From Thermanaeromonas sp. (GTDB lineage: Bacteria > Bacillota > DSM-521 > Neomoorellales > Neomoorellaceae), in the NCBI RefSeq assembly GCF_021890735.1, contig NZ_JAKKUR010000003.1, positions 1 to 64,000 of the forward strand: 64,000 nucleotides of DNA, read 5' to 3'. This document shows, in pieces, positions 17,364 to 26,584 of this stretch; position 1 is the first letter of the stretch; each line of letters opens with the position of its first letter. Under the pieces are notes generated by a model. The model saw only the letters and a list, made by a program, of their open reading frames with translations, was not told the DNA's origin and made no database searches. Made by a program: the position numbers and the translations under genes.

Positions 17364-18632
17364 ATGTCGGTACCTGTGATTTCTTTAATAGCGCTGATTT
17401 TTGTAATTGTTATAAGCTGCATCTTTCCTTTAAATATTGGTGCCATGTCTTTAGGATTATCCCTCGTTGTAGGGCATTATCTGGGCGGTATTAAAGTAGC
17501 CGATATAATCAAGGGGTATCCTGTAAACATATTTTTGATGCTGGCCGGCACTACCTATTTGTTTGCATTAGCCCAGGTGAATGGTACCTTAGAAAAGATC
17601 GTTAAGTACTCTATAAAAGGTGTGCGGGGGAATGTAGCGATTCTTCCCATTATCTTTTTCTTCCTCGCCTTTGCCCTTTCCTCGATGGGTCCGGGGCAGA
17701 TAACCATTGCTGCGCTGATGGCGCCTATGGCCATGCTCCTCGCAGAGGAAGTAGGTATTAGCCCCTTGCTTATGGCCATCGTTGTGGGTAACGGCGGGCA
17801 GGCGGGCGCTATGTCCCCCATTGCTCCGGCGGGGGTTATAACGGCGGGGTTGACCGCCAAGATGGGTCTTTCGGGCGTAAGCAATATCTTGTGGCTGAAC
17901 CAGCTTCTGGGGCATTTCATAGTTTCGGCCCTGGCTTACATTATTTATGGTGGCCTTAAACTTTGGAAAGTTAAAGATACGGGACAACGACAGGTCCTGG
18001 CGAGCATGGAGATCGAACCTTTTACCCGTAACCAGTGGATAACCCTTATTGCTATTTTGGTGTTCGTTATAGGCGCCCTCTTCTTTAAGATGGATGTAGG
18101 TCTTGGAGGTTTCCTCATCGGTACCATCCTGGCTCTGTTTAAAATATCTGACGAAGGTAAGGCCATTAAGCAAATGCCCTGGGGTACTATCTTGTTTGTA
18201 TGCGGTGTAACGGTGCTTATTGAACTAATGAAGAACATTGGCGGTATGGAGCTCTTTGCCGGAATTATAGCTAGCGTTTCTACACCTTTTACCATTACTT
18301 TAGTCACTGGTTTCCTGGCCGCGCTGATCTCTGCCTACGCTAGCACCACAGGTGTTATTTTACCGGCTTTTATCCCCATGGCTCCTATGTTACTAGAAAA
18401 AGTTGGAGCCCCTGCCACTGAGCTTGTGCCCTTGCTTTCCGCTATTGTGGTTTGCGGGTTCCTTACCGACCTCAGCCCCCTATCCACCACTGGCGCCATC
18501 TTTTACGCTAACGCGGGCGAAAAGACCGACAAGAAGAAGCTCTTCCGGGATATGCTTATTTGGGGCTTATCCATGTCCGTAGTCGGAGCAGTCGTGAGTT
18601 GGCTAGCTTTTACAGTTCTGCGGTTGCCCTAA
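17364..18632 (+). CDS. MatC / SLC13-like dicarboxylate carrier
   Basis: A 422-residue integral membrane protein with about 11-12 hydrophobic helices. The opening LIALIFVIVISCIFPLNIGAMSLGLSLVVGHYLGG resembles the MatC N-terminal domain. The two halves carry SSMGPGQITIAALMAPMAM and SAYASTTGVILPAFIPMAP, reminiscent of the substrate-binding hairpins of DASS/CitM-type carriers. Probable role: uptake of a di- or tricarboxylate. Last gene of the sigma-54 cluster; a strong terminator follows. Substrate not determined. Confidence 0.8.
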   Translation: MSVPVISLIALIFVIVISCIFPLNIGAMSLGLSLVVGHYLGGIKVADIIKGYPVNIFLMLAGTTYLFALAQVNGTLEKIVKYSIKGVRGNVAILPIIFFFLAFALSSMGPGQITIAALMAPMAMLLAEEVGISPLLMAIVVGNGGQAGAMSPIAPAGVITAGLTAKMGLSGVSNILWLNQLLGHFIVSALAYIIYGGLKLWKVKDTGQRQVLASMEIEPFTRNQWITLIAILVFVIGALFFKMDVGLGGFLIGTILALFKISDEGKAIKQMPWGTILFVCGVTVLIELMKNIGGMELFAGIIASVSTPFTITLVTGFLAALISAYASTTGVILPAFIPMAPMLLEKVGAPATELVPLLSAIVVCGFLTDLSPLSTTGAIFYANAGEKTDKKKLFRDMLIWGLSMSVVGAVVSWLAFTVLRLP

Positions 18633-18709
18633 AAATTTAAAATGTATAAGGTGTGAGAAGACCCAGGACAGGCAGACTTTGAACGGCGGCAAGTTTCAAA
18701 TCGCGGCCT

Positions 18710-18742
18710 GCGCTGTGGAGAAGCTTCCACAGCGCTTTTTTC
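18710..18742. terminator. Hairpin terminator, probably bidirectional
   Basis: GCGCTGTGG (18710-18718) pairs with CCACAGCGC (18727-18735) and is followed by TTTTTTCTTTTA. It lies between the end of the carrier gene (+) and the convergent proline-rich gene (-). Confidence 0.85.
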
Positions 18743-18744
18743 TT

Positions 18745-19110
18745 TTATTTTTCTGGGGCTTCAAAACGGAATACTATCCGCGGAAGTTTGGGCTGTGCTT
18801 GAGGTGTTTCCGGGAGAGGGGGAAGTTCAGGCGGTGAAGGTGGGGCGGGGGGATGCGGGGACGGCGGCCAGGTACCAGGGTAAGGGGGACGCTCGGGGGG
18901 ATGCCTAGGGGCATGCACTATGGTCAGGCTGTTCAGTATCATCTCCTCTTCACACCTTAGCTTCCCTTCCCGGTAGGTTCTCCGGCGAATCTCTACCCGG
19001 GGTATGTAGGCGGAAACCTCATGGGGCCAGGGCAGGCTGAATTTTCTTACCATCTTCATTGTTACTTGGCCGATTTTGATTTTTACTTCATCAGAGGTAA
19101 AATTATCCAT
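18745..19110 (-). CDS. Hypothetical protein with proline-rich C-terminal tail
   Basis: A 121-residue protein with no family I recognise. Residues 1-65 are mixed charged and beta-like (DEVKIKIGQVTMKMVRKFSLPWPHEV), and about 70-105 are very rich in Pro (PPERPPYPGTWPPSP, then PPAPPSPPELPPLP). A strong AAGGAGGGAGG site 3 bases upstream of the ATG argues that it is a real gene. No signal peptide or membrane segment is seen. The tail could be a flexible linker or protein-binding segment. It is the only - strand gene in this stretch and is convergent with the carrier gene. Confidence 0.6.
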   Translation of the reverse strand: MDNFTSDEVKIKIGQVTMKMVRKFSLPWPHEVSAYIPRVEIRRRTYREGKLRCEEEMILNSLTIVHAPRHPPERPPYPGTWPPSPHPPAPPSPPELPPLPETPQAQPKLPRIVFRFEAPEK

Positions 19111-19243
19111 ATTCCTCCCTCCTTAAGCATTTTATGCTTATTGCTGGAGCAGTGGTCCCTTAGCCTTCATTTAACCGGTAGTAGAGCGATAAATATTGTG
19201 CCCTATTGCGTTTGACAAAAGAAAGTTTCAAAAGGAGAGAACC

Positions 19244-19272
19244 TTGATTACCGCCCGGCCTTCTGTTACAAT
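19244..19272 (+). promoter_or_regulatory. Sigma-A promoter of the flavoprotein-purA operon
   Basis: TTGATT (19244-19249), a 17-base spacer and TACAAT (19267-19272). Transcription would start near 19280, leaving a leader of about 65 bases. Confidence 0.6.
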
Positions 19273-19280
19273 ATACCTGG

Positions 19281-19325
19281 CTTAAGGGCTGCTCCGTAAA
19301 CAGGGGCTATTTTTTTGCCCTTAAG
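19281..19325 (+). promoter_or_regulatory. Leader inverted repeat upstream of the flavoprotein gene
   Basis: CTTAAGGGC (19281-19289) and GCCCTTAAG (19317-19325) are perfect complements enclosing 27 bases that end in a seven-T run. The right arm ends 5 bases before the AAGGAGG ribosome binding site. It may act as an attenuator or a translation-modulating leader. I cannot match it to a known riboswitch class. Confidence 0.45.
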
Positions 19326-19343
19326 ATTTAAGGAGGAGAGAAA

Positions 19344-20741
19344 ATGGCCCCCAAATACGACGTTATAGTTGTAGGCGCCGGGCCGGCCGGTATATTTGCC
19401 GCTCTGGAGATAGTAAGACGTGGCGGCGGGCTTAAGGTACTAGTGCTGGAAAAAGGCCACGATCTTGAGCGTCGGCACTGCCCGTCTAAAGAAGGAGGGG
19501 GGTCTTGCCGTCATTGTTCCCCTTGTTCCATGGTTTCCGGTTGGGGTGGTGCAGGGGCCTTCAGCGATGGTAAGCTCACTTTATCTTCCGAGGTGGGCGG
19601 GTGGTTGAGCGAGTATATCCCGGAGCGGGAAGTGGAAGAGCTAATTAGTTATGTAGACGGTATTTACCGTTCCTTCGGTGCTCCGGAAAAAGTGTACGGT
19701 GGCCCGGAAGATGAGCGGATCGCTGAAATACAGAGGAAGGCTGTTTTAGCCGATCTCAAACTTATTCCGGCTCCCATACGCCATCTGGGTACCGGGCGCA
19801 CCCAGGAGATCCTTAAAGCCATGAAGGATTACCTTCTAGAAAAAGGTGTAGAAGTGAGGACCGATGAACCGGTAGAAGAGATTGTTACTAAAGGAGGGCG
19901 GGTGGCCGGGGTAGTTACTAAAGACGGGCAGGAAATCTCTTCGCGTTATGTAATACTTGCTCCGGGCCGGCAGGGAGCAGATTGGCTTAGGAAGGTGGCT
20001 AACCGCTTAAGACTAGAGCTGGCCGTTAATCCCGTGGATGTAGGTGTTAGAGTAGAAGTCCCGGCCGTGGTTATGGAGCATTTAACTGATGTCATCTATG
20101 AATCGAAATTTATCTTTTATTCCCGAAAATTTGATGACCGGGTACGCACTTTTTGCATGAACCCCCACGGAGAAGTGGTACTAGAAAACAACGAAGGGCT
20201 GGTCACGGTAAACGGCCATTCTTATGCTGACAAAAAAACTGAGAACACCAACTTCGCCCTCCTGGTAAGCAAAACCTTTACCGAACCCTTTAAGGAGCCC
20301 ATAGCTTACGGTCGCTATATAGCCGGGCTGGCCAATCTCTTAGGGGGAGGGGTACTGGTGCAGAGGTTGGGTGACCTCCTCGCCGGCCGGCGGACCACCC
20401 ACGACCGTTTAAGTAAAGGTTTGGTCACCCCTACTCTTAAGGAGGCCACCCCCGGGGACCTGTCCTTGGTCTTTCCTTACCGCCATTTGACTGCTATAGT
20501 AGAAATGCTCGAAGCCATGGACAAAATAGCTCCGGGGGTTTATTCCCGCCACACCCTTCTTTACGGCGTGGAGGTAAAGTTTTACTCCTCTCGACTTAAA
20601 CTAAATTCCAACCTTATGACGGAGGTTGACGGGTTGTATGCCATAGGCGATGGAGCAGGGGTGACGCGGGGATTGGCCCAAGCATCTGCGGCCGGGGTGA
20701 TAGCTGCACGGGATATTTTAAGTAGGGAAGCTAAGGGTTAG
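19344..20741 (+). CDS. NAD(P)/FAD-dependent oxidoreductase, COG2509 type
   Basis: A 465-residue flavoprotein. It has the N-terminal FAD motif [15 protein letters not shown], the family's Cys-rich stretch [37 protein letters not shown], and a closing FAD motif [24 protein letters not shown]2509 proteins are common in anaerobes; their substrate is not established. ATG after AAGGAGGAG. It shares an operon with purA, 28 bases downstream, which may hint at a purine-linked or simply housekeeping expression pattern. Confidence 0.85.
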   Translation: MAPKYDVIVVGAGPAGIFAALEIVRRGGGLKVLVLEKGHDLERRHCPSKEGGGSCRHCSPCSMVSGWGGAGAFSDGKLTLSSEVGGWLSEYIPEREVEELISYVDGIYRSFGAPEKVYGGPEDERIAEIQRKAVLADLKLIPAPIRHLGTGRTQEILKAMKDYLLEKGVEVRTDEPVEEIVTKGGRVAGVVTKDGQEISSRYVILAPGRQGADWLRKVANRLRLELAVNPVDVGVRVEVPAVVMEHLTDVIYESKFIFYSRKFDDRVRTFCMNPHGEVVLENNEGLVTVNGHSYADKKTENTNFALLVSKTFTEPFKEPIAYGRYIAGLANLLGGGVLVQRLGDLLAGRRTTHDRLSKGLVTPTLKEATPGDLSLVFPYRHLTAIVEMLEAMDKIAPGVYSRHTLLYGVEVKFYSSRLKLNSNLMTEVDGLYAIGDGAGVTRGLAQASAAGVIAARDILSREAKG

Positions 20742-20769
20742 AGCAAATCCCAAAAGGCGGTGGAGATTT

Positions 20770-22056
20770 ATGCCGGGAGTTGTCCTTGTCGGCGCCCAGT
20801 GGGGTGATGAGGGTAAGGGGAAAGTAACCGATTACCTGGCGGAAAAGGCCGACCTGGTAGTACGCTACCAGGGGGGAAGCAATGCCGGGCATACGGTAAA
20901 AGTGGGAGAAGAAGAGTTTAGGCTTCATTTAGTACCTTCCGGTATCCTTTACCCTGGGAAAATTTGCATAATCGGAAATGGCGTAGTAGTAGATCCCCAG
21001 GTTTTGGTGGAGGAACTGGAAGGGCTTAAGGAGCGGGGAATAGATACTTCGGGCTTGCGCCTAAGCTACCGCGCCCATGTGATTTTACCATACCATAAAA
21101 GGCTAGACGAGCTGGAGGAGGAAAGACGGGGAAGCGGACGGTTAGGTACGACCAAGCGAGGTATAGGGCCGGCTTACGTAGATAAGGCAGCTCGCACGGG
21201 CATCCGGGTTGTGGATCTCTTGGACCCTGAGGAATTCCGCCAAAGGCTAGCCCTTAACCTTAAGGAGAAGAATGAGCTCTTCACTAAGGTTTACGGTACT
21301 TCCCCTTGCTCTTTGGAAGAGATCCTGGAGGAATACTTAGAGTATGCAGAGCGGCTGCGACCTTTAGTGGCCGACACAGGTCAGATAATAAACCAGGCCT
21401 TGCGGGAAGGGAAGAAGGTACTCTTTGAAGGAGCCCAGGGTACGCTTTTAGACTTGGACCAGGGAACTTACCCTTATGTAACTTCTTCTTATCCCGTGGC
21501 TGGCGGCGCCTGCATAGGAGCAGGTGTGGGGCCTAAAGCTATAGATAGCGTTATAGGAGTGGCCAAGGCTTATACTACCCGGGTGGGGGAGGGTCCCTTC
21601 CCTACCGAGGCTAAAGATACCGCAGGTGAATACTTGCGCCGCCGGGGAGGAGAGTACGGGACCACTACCGGTCGTCCCAGAAGGTGTGGCTGGCTAGACG
21701 CCGTAATTTTACGCCATGCCGCAGATGTTAACGGTCTTACCGGCCTAGCCCTTACCAAGCTGGACGTGCTCACAGGTGTAGATCCTATACAGATCTGTAC
21801 GGGTTATTTATATAAAGGTAAGATACTGTCCAGTTTTCCGGCCAGTCTAAGAGTTTTGCAGGAATGCGAGCCCGTCTATGAAGAACTTCCAGGCTGGGCG
21901 GACGATATAACGGGAGCAGAAAGCATCGAAGATCTTCCCCCGGCTTGCCGGGCCTATATCAGGCGGGTTGAGGAGCTGGCAGGGGTTCCGGTAAAGCTTA
22001 TAGCAGTAGGGCCCCGGCGAGATCAGACTATAGAAGTCGCTGATATTTTTGGGTAG
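20770..22056 (+). CDS. purA: Adenylosuccinate synthetase
   Basis: A 428-residue GTP-dependent enzyme converting IMP and aspartate to adenylosuccinate in AMP synthesis. The key motifs are [18 protein letters not shown] (phosphate loop), GGSNAGHTV, the catalytic-loop segment [40 protein letters not shown] and [13 protein letters not shown]. Full length for the family. The ATG follows AAAGGCGGTGGAG. A terminator-like hairpin lies 22 bases after the stop. Confidence 0.97.
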   Translation: MPGVVLVGAQWGDEGKGKVTDYLAEKADLVVRYQGGSNAGHTVKVGEEEFRLHLVPSGILYPGKICIIGNGVVVDPQVLVEELEGLKERGIDTSGLRLSYRAHVILPYHKRLDELEEERRGSGRLGTTKRGIGPAYVDKAARTGIRVVDLLDPEEFRQRLALNLKEKNELFTKVYGTSPCSLEEILEEYLEYAERLRPLVADTGQIINQALREGKKVLFEGAQGTLLDLDQGTYPYVTSSYPVAGGACIGAGVGPKAIDSVIGVAKAYTTRVGEGPFPTEAKDTAGEYLRRRGGEYGTTTGRPRRCGWLDAVILRHAADVNGLTGLALTKLDVLTGVDPIQICTGYLYKGKILSSFPASLRVLQECEPVYEELPGWADDITGAESIEDLPPACRAYIRRVEELAGVPVKLIAVGPRRDQTIEVADIFG

Positions 22057-22077
22057 AAAAACGAAAATTTTTGGTTA

Positions 22078-22108
22078 TGAGGGCTCCCCGGTGTAGAAGG
22101 AGCCCTCA
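22078..22108 (+). terminator. Terminator-like hairpin after purA
   Basis: TGAGGGCTCC (22078-22087) pairs with GGAGCCCTCA (22099-22108). Only a weak T stretch follows (AAATTGTTATTG), so termination may be partial. Confidence 0.65.
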
Positions 22109-22175
22109 AAATTGTTATTGCTGGGCTGGGCTTTTGCCAGCGAAAAAACTGAGGATACGCCAGTAATTAATACGA

Positions 22176-22227
22176 TTGCCTGAGCCGGAATAAAAAGATA
22201 TAATTAAATCATCAGGTGGTCAGGCCA
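22176..22227 (+). promoter_or_regulatory. Sigma-A promoter and candidate GntR/FCD operator of the lut operon
   Basis: TTGCCT (22176-22181), a 17-base spacer and TATAAT (22199-22204). A near-palindrome TGGTCAGGCCA (22217-22227) lies just downstream of the expected start point, and has the TGGT...CCA shape bound by FadR/LldR-type regulators. The GntR/FCD gene at the end of this operon is the likely binder. Confidence 0.55.
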
Positions 22228-22246
22228 GCATAAAGGGGGATGGAGC

Positions 22247-22816
22247 TTGGTAAGGGAAGACTTAGTAGAAAGCTTTTGCCGTCACGCAAAAGCCATGGGA
22301 GCGCTGACCACAAAGGTTAAAGATGTCCAAAGAATGAAGAATGAAATTTTAGAGTTTTTAAAGCCACGGGGCCAAAGGGTGGCTGTAGCCGTTTCTCCTC
22401 TTTTAAAAAGCGCCGACCTTGAAGCGGCGTTAAAAGAAGCGGGTTTTGAAGTGGAGACAAGCGGGGCTTGGTTCGCCAGGGAAGCAGATAGCGGGATAGT
22501 GGAGTTCGACTTAGGGGTGGCGGAAACGGGAACTCTGGTCCACGATGCTACAGACCTTTATAAACGCTTGGCCTCCATGCTCCCGCTTAATTGTGTGGCC
22601 GTCCTTCCGGCTAACCGCATCGTTCGTGATATGACACAAGCTTTTGAGTATTACTTAGGACAAAAAACTTGGCCCGGTTACCTGGCCCTCGTGACCGGCC
22701 CCAGCCGTACGGCTGATATCGAACGCAGCCTTACCATCGGTGTCCACGGGCCGGAGTGCCTTTTAATAGTTCTGGTGGAAGAAGGTGAGGGAAGTAATGC
22801 CGGGGACTCCCTTTAA
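22247..22816 (+). CDS. lutC: LUD-domain lactate utilisation protein C
   Basis: A 189-residue LUD (LutC/YkgG) domain protein, with the characteristic ETSGAWFAREADSGIVEFDLGVAETGTLVHDAT and TGPSRTADIERSLTIGVHGPECLLIVLVEE. It acts with LutB and LutA in cytoplasmic oxidation of L-lactate or a similar 2-hydroxyacid. The TTG start follows AAGGGGGATGGAG. Its 3' end overlaps the next gene by 20 bases, consistent with translational coupling. Confidence 0.9.
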   Translation: MVREDLVESFCRHAKAMGALTTKVKDVQRMKNEILEFLKPRGQRVAVAVSPLLKSADLEAALKEAGFEVETSGAWFAREADSGIVEFDLGVAETGTLVHDATDLYKRLASMLPLNCVAVLPANRIVRDMTQAFEYYLGQKTWPGYLALVTGPSRTADIERSLTIGVHGPECLLIVLVEEGEGSNAGDSL

Positions 22817-24953
22817 GGCAAGAGTAAGGCAGGCCCTCCTAAACCCCACTTTAAGGGGTGCTCTGGAGCGCTTTGCTGCGGATTATGTTGTAGCCAGGGA
22901 GCAGGTGTTCGCAGGCCGGGATTTCGAAGGGTTAAGGACTAAAATCGCATCCATCAAATCCGCTGCAGCCCTTCAGTTAAGGGAACTAGGCGAGGAATTT
23001 GCCCGGCAAGTGACTTTGCGCGGCGGCAAAGTGTTTTTTGCCCGGGATGCGGCTTCGGCTCGGGAATATGTACTGAAGGTAGCAAAAGAGCATGGAGTTA
23101 CCCGGGTGGTAAAATCCAAATCCTTCGCTACAGAGGAGATACAGTTAAACGAGTATCTGGCCGAACACGGCATAGTATCTTACGAAACCGACCTCGCTGA
23201 ATGGATCCTCCAGCTTATGCCCGGTGAGCGCCCTTCCCATATGGTGATGCCGGCTATCCACCTGCCTAAAGAAGAGGTGGCGAAGGTTTTTAGCCGCCAC
23301 AAAGGTAGACCCGTAGAACCGGATATTAAAACTATGGTGCGCATTGCCCGGGAGGAATTAAGGGACAAATTTTTAACGGCCGGATTGGGTATAACCGGGG
23401 CCAATATAGCAGTAGCCGAGACGGGGACCATCATCCTTTTTACCAATGAAGGAAATGCTCGCCTGGCTACCACCCTCCCTCCTGTGCACATTGCCGTGGT
23501 GGGGTACGAAAAGCTGGTGCCGCGGATAAAGGATGTACTCCCTATCCTGGAAGCCCTCCCCAGGAGCGGTACGGCCCAACCTATAACGAGCTACGTTACT
23601 ATGATCACGGGGCCGGTACCGGTTGGAGGTGTAGAAGGTACTGCCCTTAAGGAGTTTCACGTGGTTTTGCTCGATAACGGCCGGCTGGAGATGGCCAGGG
23701 ATCCGGTTTTCCGGGAAGCCCTCCAGTGCATACGGTGTGCGGCCTGCACCAACGTTTGCCCCGTGTTTCAGCTTGTAAGCGGCCAGGTATACGGTTTTGT
23801 TTATTCTGGAGGCATTGGGAGCATCTTAACGGCTTTCTTTAATTCCGTGGAGCAGGCAGCAGACCCCCAAAGCCTTTGCATAGGGTGCCGGCGTTGTACG
23901 GAGGTGTGCCCGGCTAAGATTAATATTCCTGATCTAGTGTTGGAGCTGCGGAAGAGGATAGCAAGGGAGCACGGCATGCCCTTTTCCTACCGCCTGGCCT
24001 TGCGGGGTGTGGTGGCTAAGCCTAAGGTTATGCAGGGGGTCCTTGCTTTAGGGAAAAAGCTACAGCGGCCCGTAACCGGTGGGCAGCCCTTTATTAGAAG
24101 CTTGCCCGGTCCTTTTAAAGGGTGGACCGAAGGGAGGAGCTTGCCGGCCCTGAGCTCCCGGCCGTTGCGTGAGCGGATAAGGGATTTAGAAAAAGCTCCG
24201 GTAGAACCCCGGCTGACGGCTGCCTTTTATGCCGGTTGCGTTATAGATTATGTGTATCCCGAGATAGGGGAAGCTATATTTAGAGTATTACAGGGAGCAG
24301 GCGTCCAGGTAAGGTTTCCTTTAGACCAGGGCTGCTGCGGGGCGCCGGCTCTTTATACGGGAGATATAGAGACGGCTTTAAAGCTTGCCCGCTGGAACAT
24401 TGAAGTGCTGGAGAGAGCTTCTACGGGGGTAATTATTACCGCGTGTCCCACCTGTGCTGTAGCTTTAAAACACAAACTGCCTTCCCTTTTAAGCGGAGAA
24501 CCGACATGGTACGAAAGGGCTTTGGATATAGCGGCGAAGGTTAAAGATTTTAACGAGCTGGTGCAGGAGATGGAGGTGAGTTTTCCTGGATTTAGCACAG
24601 GGGAAAGAATAAAAATCACCTATCACGACTCCTGCCATTACAAGCGCCACTTGGGTTTAGCTCAGGTAGCTCGGGAGGTTTTAAAACGCCACAAAGGAGT
24701 AGAACTTGTGGAGATGCAAGAAAGCGACCGCTGCTGCGGTTTCGGCGGCTCATACACCCTTAAGTACCCGGAAATAAGCCAGGCCTTACTAGAGCGCAAG
24801 CTTCGCCGCATTTTAGAGAGCGGAGCCAGGATAGTGGTCACCGATTGCCCGGGATGTCTGGTGCAGCTTCGTGGGGGGCTGGATAAGACTTCTAGCCCTG
24901 TCCTGGCCAAGCATACAGCCGAAATTTTAGCGGCCGGGCAGGATCTGCGGTGA
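22797..24953 (+). CDS. lutB: Fused LutB-LutA-type Fe-S 2-hydroxyacid dehydrogenase subunit
   Basis: A 718-residue fusion. The N-terminal LUD domain (about 1-300) contains GITGANIAVAETGTIILFTNEGNARL. Two [4Fe-4S] ferredoxin motifs follow (CIRCAACTNVCPVF, CIGCRRCTEVCPAKINIP). Two CCG domains close the protein (YAGCVIDY...GCCGAPALYTGD, then YHDSCHYKRHL...CCGFGGSYTLKYP). B. subtilis splits these roles between LutB and LutA. I take the ATG at 22797 (after GAAGGTGAGGG) rather than the GTG at 22785. It probably oxidises L-lactate or a related acid, with electrons entering the Fe-S/CCG chain. Confidence 0.9.
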   Translation: MPGTPFKARVRQALLNPTLRGALERFAADYVVAREQVFAGRDFEGLRTKIASIKSAAALQLRELGEEFARQVTLRGGKVFFARDAASAREYVLKVAKEHGVTRVVKSKSFATEEIQLNEYLAEHGIVSYETDLAEWILQLMPGERPSHMVMPAIHLPKEEVAKVFSRHKGRPVEPDIKTMVRIAREELRDKFLTAGLGITGANIAVAETGTIILFTNEGNARLATTLPPVHIAVVGYEKLVPRIKDVLPILEALPRSGTAQPITSYVTMITGPVPVGGVEGTALKEFHVVLLDNGRLEMARDPVFREALQCIRCAACTNVCPVFQLVSGQVYGFVYSGGIGSILTAFFNSVEQAADPQSLCIGCRRCTEVCPAKINIPDLVLELRKRIAREHGMPFSYRLALRGVVAKPKVMQGVLALGKKLQRPVTGGQPFIRSLPGPFKGWTEGRSLPALSSRPLRERIRDLEKAPVEPRLTAAFYAGCVIDYVYPEIGEAIFRVLQGAGVQVRFPLDQGCCGAPALYTGDIETALKLARWNIEVLERASTGVIITACPTCAVALKHKLPSLLSGEPTWYERALDIAAKVKDFNELVQEMEVSFPGFSTGERIKITYHDSCHYKRHLGLAQVAREVLKRHKGVELVEMQESDRCCGFGGSYTLKYPEISQALLERKLRRILESGARIVVTDCPGCLVQLRGGLDKTSSPVLAKHTAEILAAGQDLR

Positions 24954-25705
24954 AAAAGCACGAATACATCACTGGGAAGCCGGGGCCTGGGGGTGAAAAG
25001 GGTTTGAAGCTTAAACCTATAAGGACCAGGAAGATATACGAAGAGATAGTTAATCAAATTAAGGAACTCATCGGCGAAGGTAATTTAAAACCCGGTGACC
25101 GCCTGCCTTCCGAGCGCGAGTTGGCCGAGCGTTTGCACGTGAGCCGGGCGTCAGTGAGGGAGGCCTTAAGCGCCTTGGCTGCCATGGGGGTCATTACCAT
25201 CCGGCCGGGGGAAGGGACCTTCGTGCAGGCGGTAAGGAACGGGGCTATAGTAGAGCCTTTGGCTATGGCCCTCCTTATGGACCGGCAAGCCACGCTAGAC
25301 TTGTTGGAAGCAAGAGAGATCTTAGAGACGGAAACGGCGGCCTTGGCCGCACGGCGGGCCTGCCCGGAAGAGATGGAAAAGTTGGAGGAGATTATAAAAG
25401 AGATGGAAGTGGAGCTAGAAGAGGGGCGCCTGGGAGAAGAGACGGATGTCCGCTTCCATCTTACCATAGCGGAAGCCGCTCACAATAGCGTTCTGTCCCG
25501 GCTAATGTACACTGTTTCCGATACCATACGCCAGGCCCTCCGGAGCAGCCGCCAGCGGTTATACCAGACACCCGAAAATGCGGAAAAGTTGTACCTGCAG
25601 CATAAGGCCATTTACGAAGCCATAATCTCGCGCGACGCCAGGGGAGCCCGTCGGGCCATGGCCGACCACCTTAAATTTGTGGCTCGGGAGCTTAAGAAGG
25701 GGTAG
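24950..25705 (+). CDS. GntR family regulator, FadR/LldR (FCD) subfamily
   Basis: A 251-residue regulator. The winged HTH is at about residues 23-90 (KIYEEIVNQIKELI...GDRLPSERELAERLHVSRASVREALSALAAMGVI), followed by an FCD ligand-binding domain with the metal-binding pattern RFHLTIAEAAHNSV and HKAIYEAI. Its GTG overlaps the lutB stop (GTGA). A TTG at 25004 after AAAAGGG is an alternative start that keeps the whole HTH. It probably represses the lut operon in response to lactate or a related hydroxyacid. Confidence 0.88.
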   Translation: MKKHEYITGKPGPGGEKGLKLKPIRTRKIYEEIVNQIKELIGEGNLKPGDRLPSERELAERLHVSRASVREALSALAAMGVITIRPGEGTFVQAVRNGAIVEPLAMALLMDRQATLDLLEAREILETETAALAARRACPEEMEKLEEIIKEMEVELEEGRLGEETDVRFHLTIAEAAHNSVLSRLMYTVSDTIRQALRSSRQRLYQTPENAEKLYLQHKAIYEAIISRDARGARRAMADHLKFVARELKKG

Positions 25706-25726
25706 TTTTAGGAGGGAGCAGGGATA

Positions 25727-26584
25727 TTGACTAGGGAGCTCTTCGGGGATTCTCTTTTTTGGGAGAAGATGTGGCAGGAGGCCAGGGCCAAAAGCCTTTA
25801 CGGAAGGCGGCTTCCCGGCAGGGAGGAAGAGTACTGGAACCGCAGGGCAGCAAGCTTCACTAGCCATTCCCGGAGCCGTGAAGCCCAGGAAAGAGCAGCC
25901 AACATCCTTCACTTGTTGGGGCACCGTAACGTCCTGGACCGGGAGGCAGAAGTTCTAGATATAGGATGCGGCCCGGGGACTTATGCTTTAGTACTGGCCC
26001 GCCGGGTCAGGCGGGTGGTAGCCCTGGATCCGTCCCCAGAGATGCTTTCTGCTCTAAAAAGACGGATGCAAGAAGAGCGGCTGGAAAATATTGAGGTTGT
26101 CCAAGCGGCCTGGGAAGATGTAGATTTGGAGGACCTGGGGTTTAAGAAGCGTTTTAAAGCGGTGCTGGCCCTTATGACCCCGGGGATCCGTGATGCAGCT
26201 ACCTTAAAGAAAATGATAGAGGCTTGCCACGGAGTGTGTGTACTGGGGGGGCACGTCCGGCAGGAGGAAGAGGGCCGGCGGGAACTTTGGCGAAAGCTTA
26301 TCGGGGGTGAAATACCTCCTCTAGCCCCGGAGGCTTTTTATATTTTTCACCTTCTTTATTCATGGGGTTATCTCCCCTCTTTAGAATTAGAGCGCCGACC
26401 CATCTGGAGGGAAATGAGCGTAGATGAGGCCGTAGCGGAGTACGAAAACTTCTTTTACCCGTATATAGACCTTAACGACCAGGCCCGCAGAATTATTACA
26501 GATTACGTCGTTTCTCATGCCGTGGAAGGCAAGTACATTCAAAAAAGAGAATTTATAGCAGCCTACCTATGCTGGAGCGTCTGA
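25727..26584 (+). CDS. Class I SAM-dependent methyltransferase
   Basis: A 285-residue Rossmann-type methyltransferase with motif I VLDIGCGPGTYALVLA and motif II VVALDPSPEML. An N-terminal segment (EEYWNRRAASFTSHS) precedes the fold. The substrate is unknown. Start TTG after AGGAGGGAGCAGG, 21 bases after the GntR-type gene. Its last 22 bases overlap the end of the convergent norB-like gene, so no terminator separates them. Confidence 0.85.
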   Translation: MTRELFGDSLFWEKMWQEARAKSLYGRRLPGREEEYWNRRAASFTSHSRSREAQERAANILHLLGHRNVLDREAEVLDIGCGPGTYALVLARRVRRVVALDPSPEMLSALKRRMQEERLENIEVVQAAWEDVDLEDLGFKKRFKAVLALMTPGIRDAATLKKMIEACHGVCVLGGHVRQEEEGRRELWRKLIGGEIPPLAPEAFYIFHLLYSWGYLPSLELERRPIWREMSVDEAVAEYENFFYPYIDLNDQARRIITDYVVSHAVEGKYIQKREFIAAYLCWSV

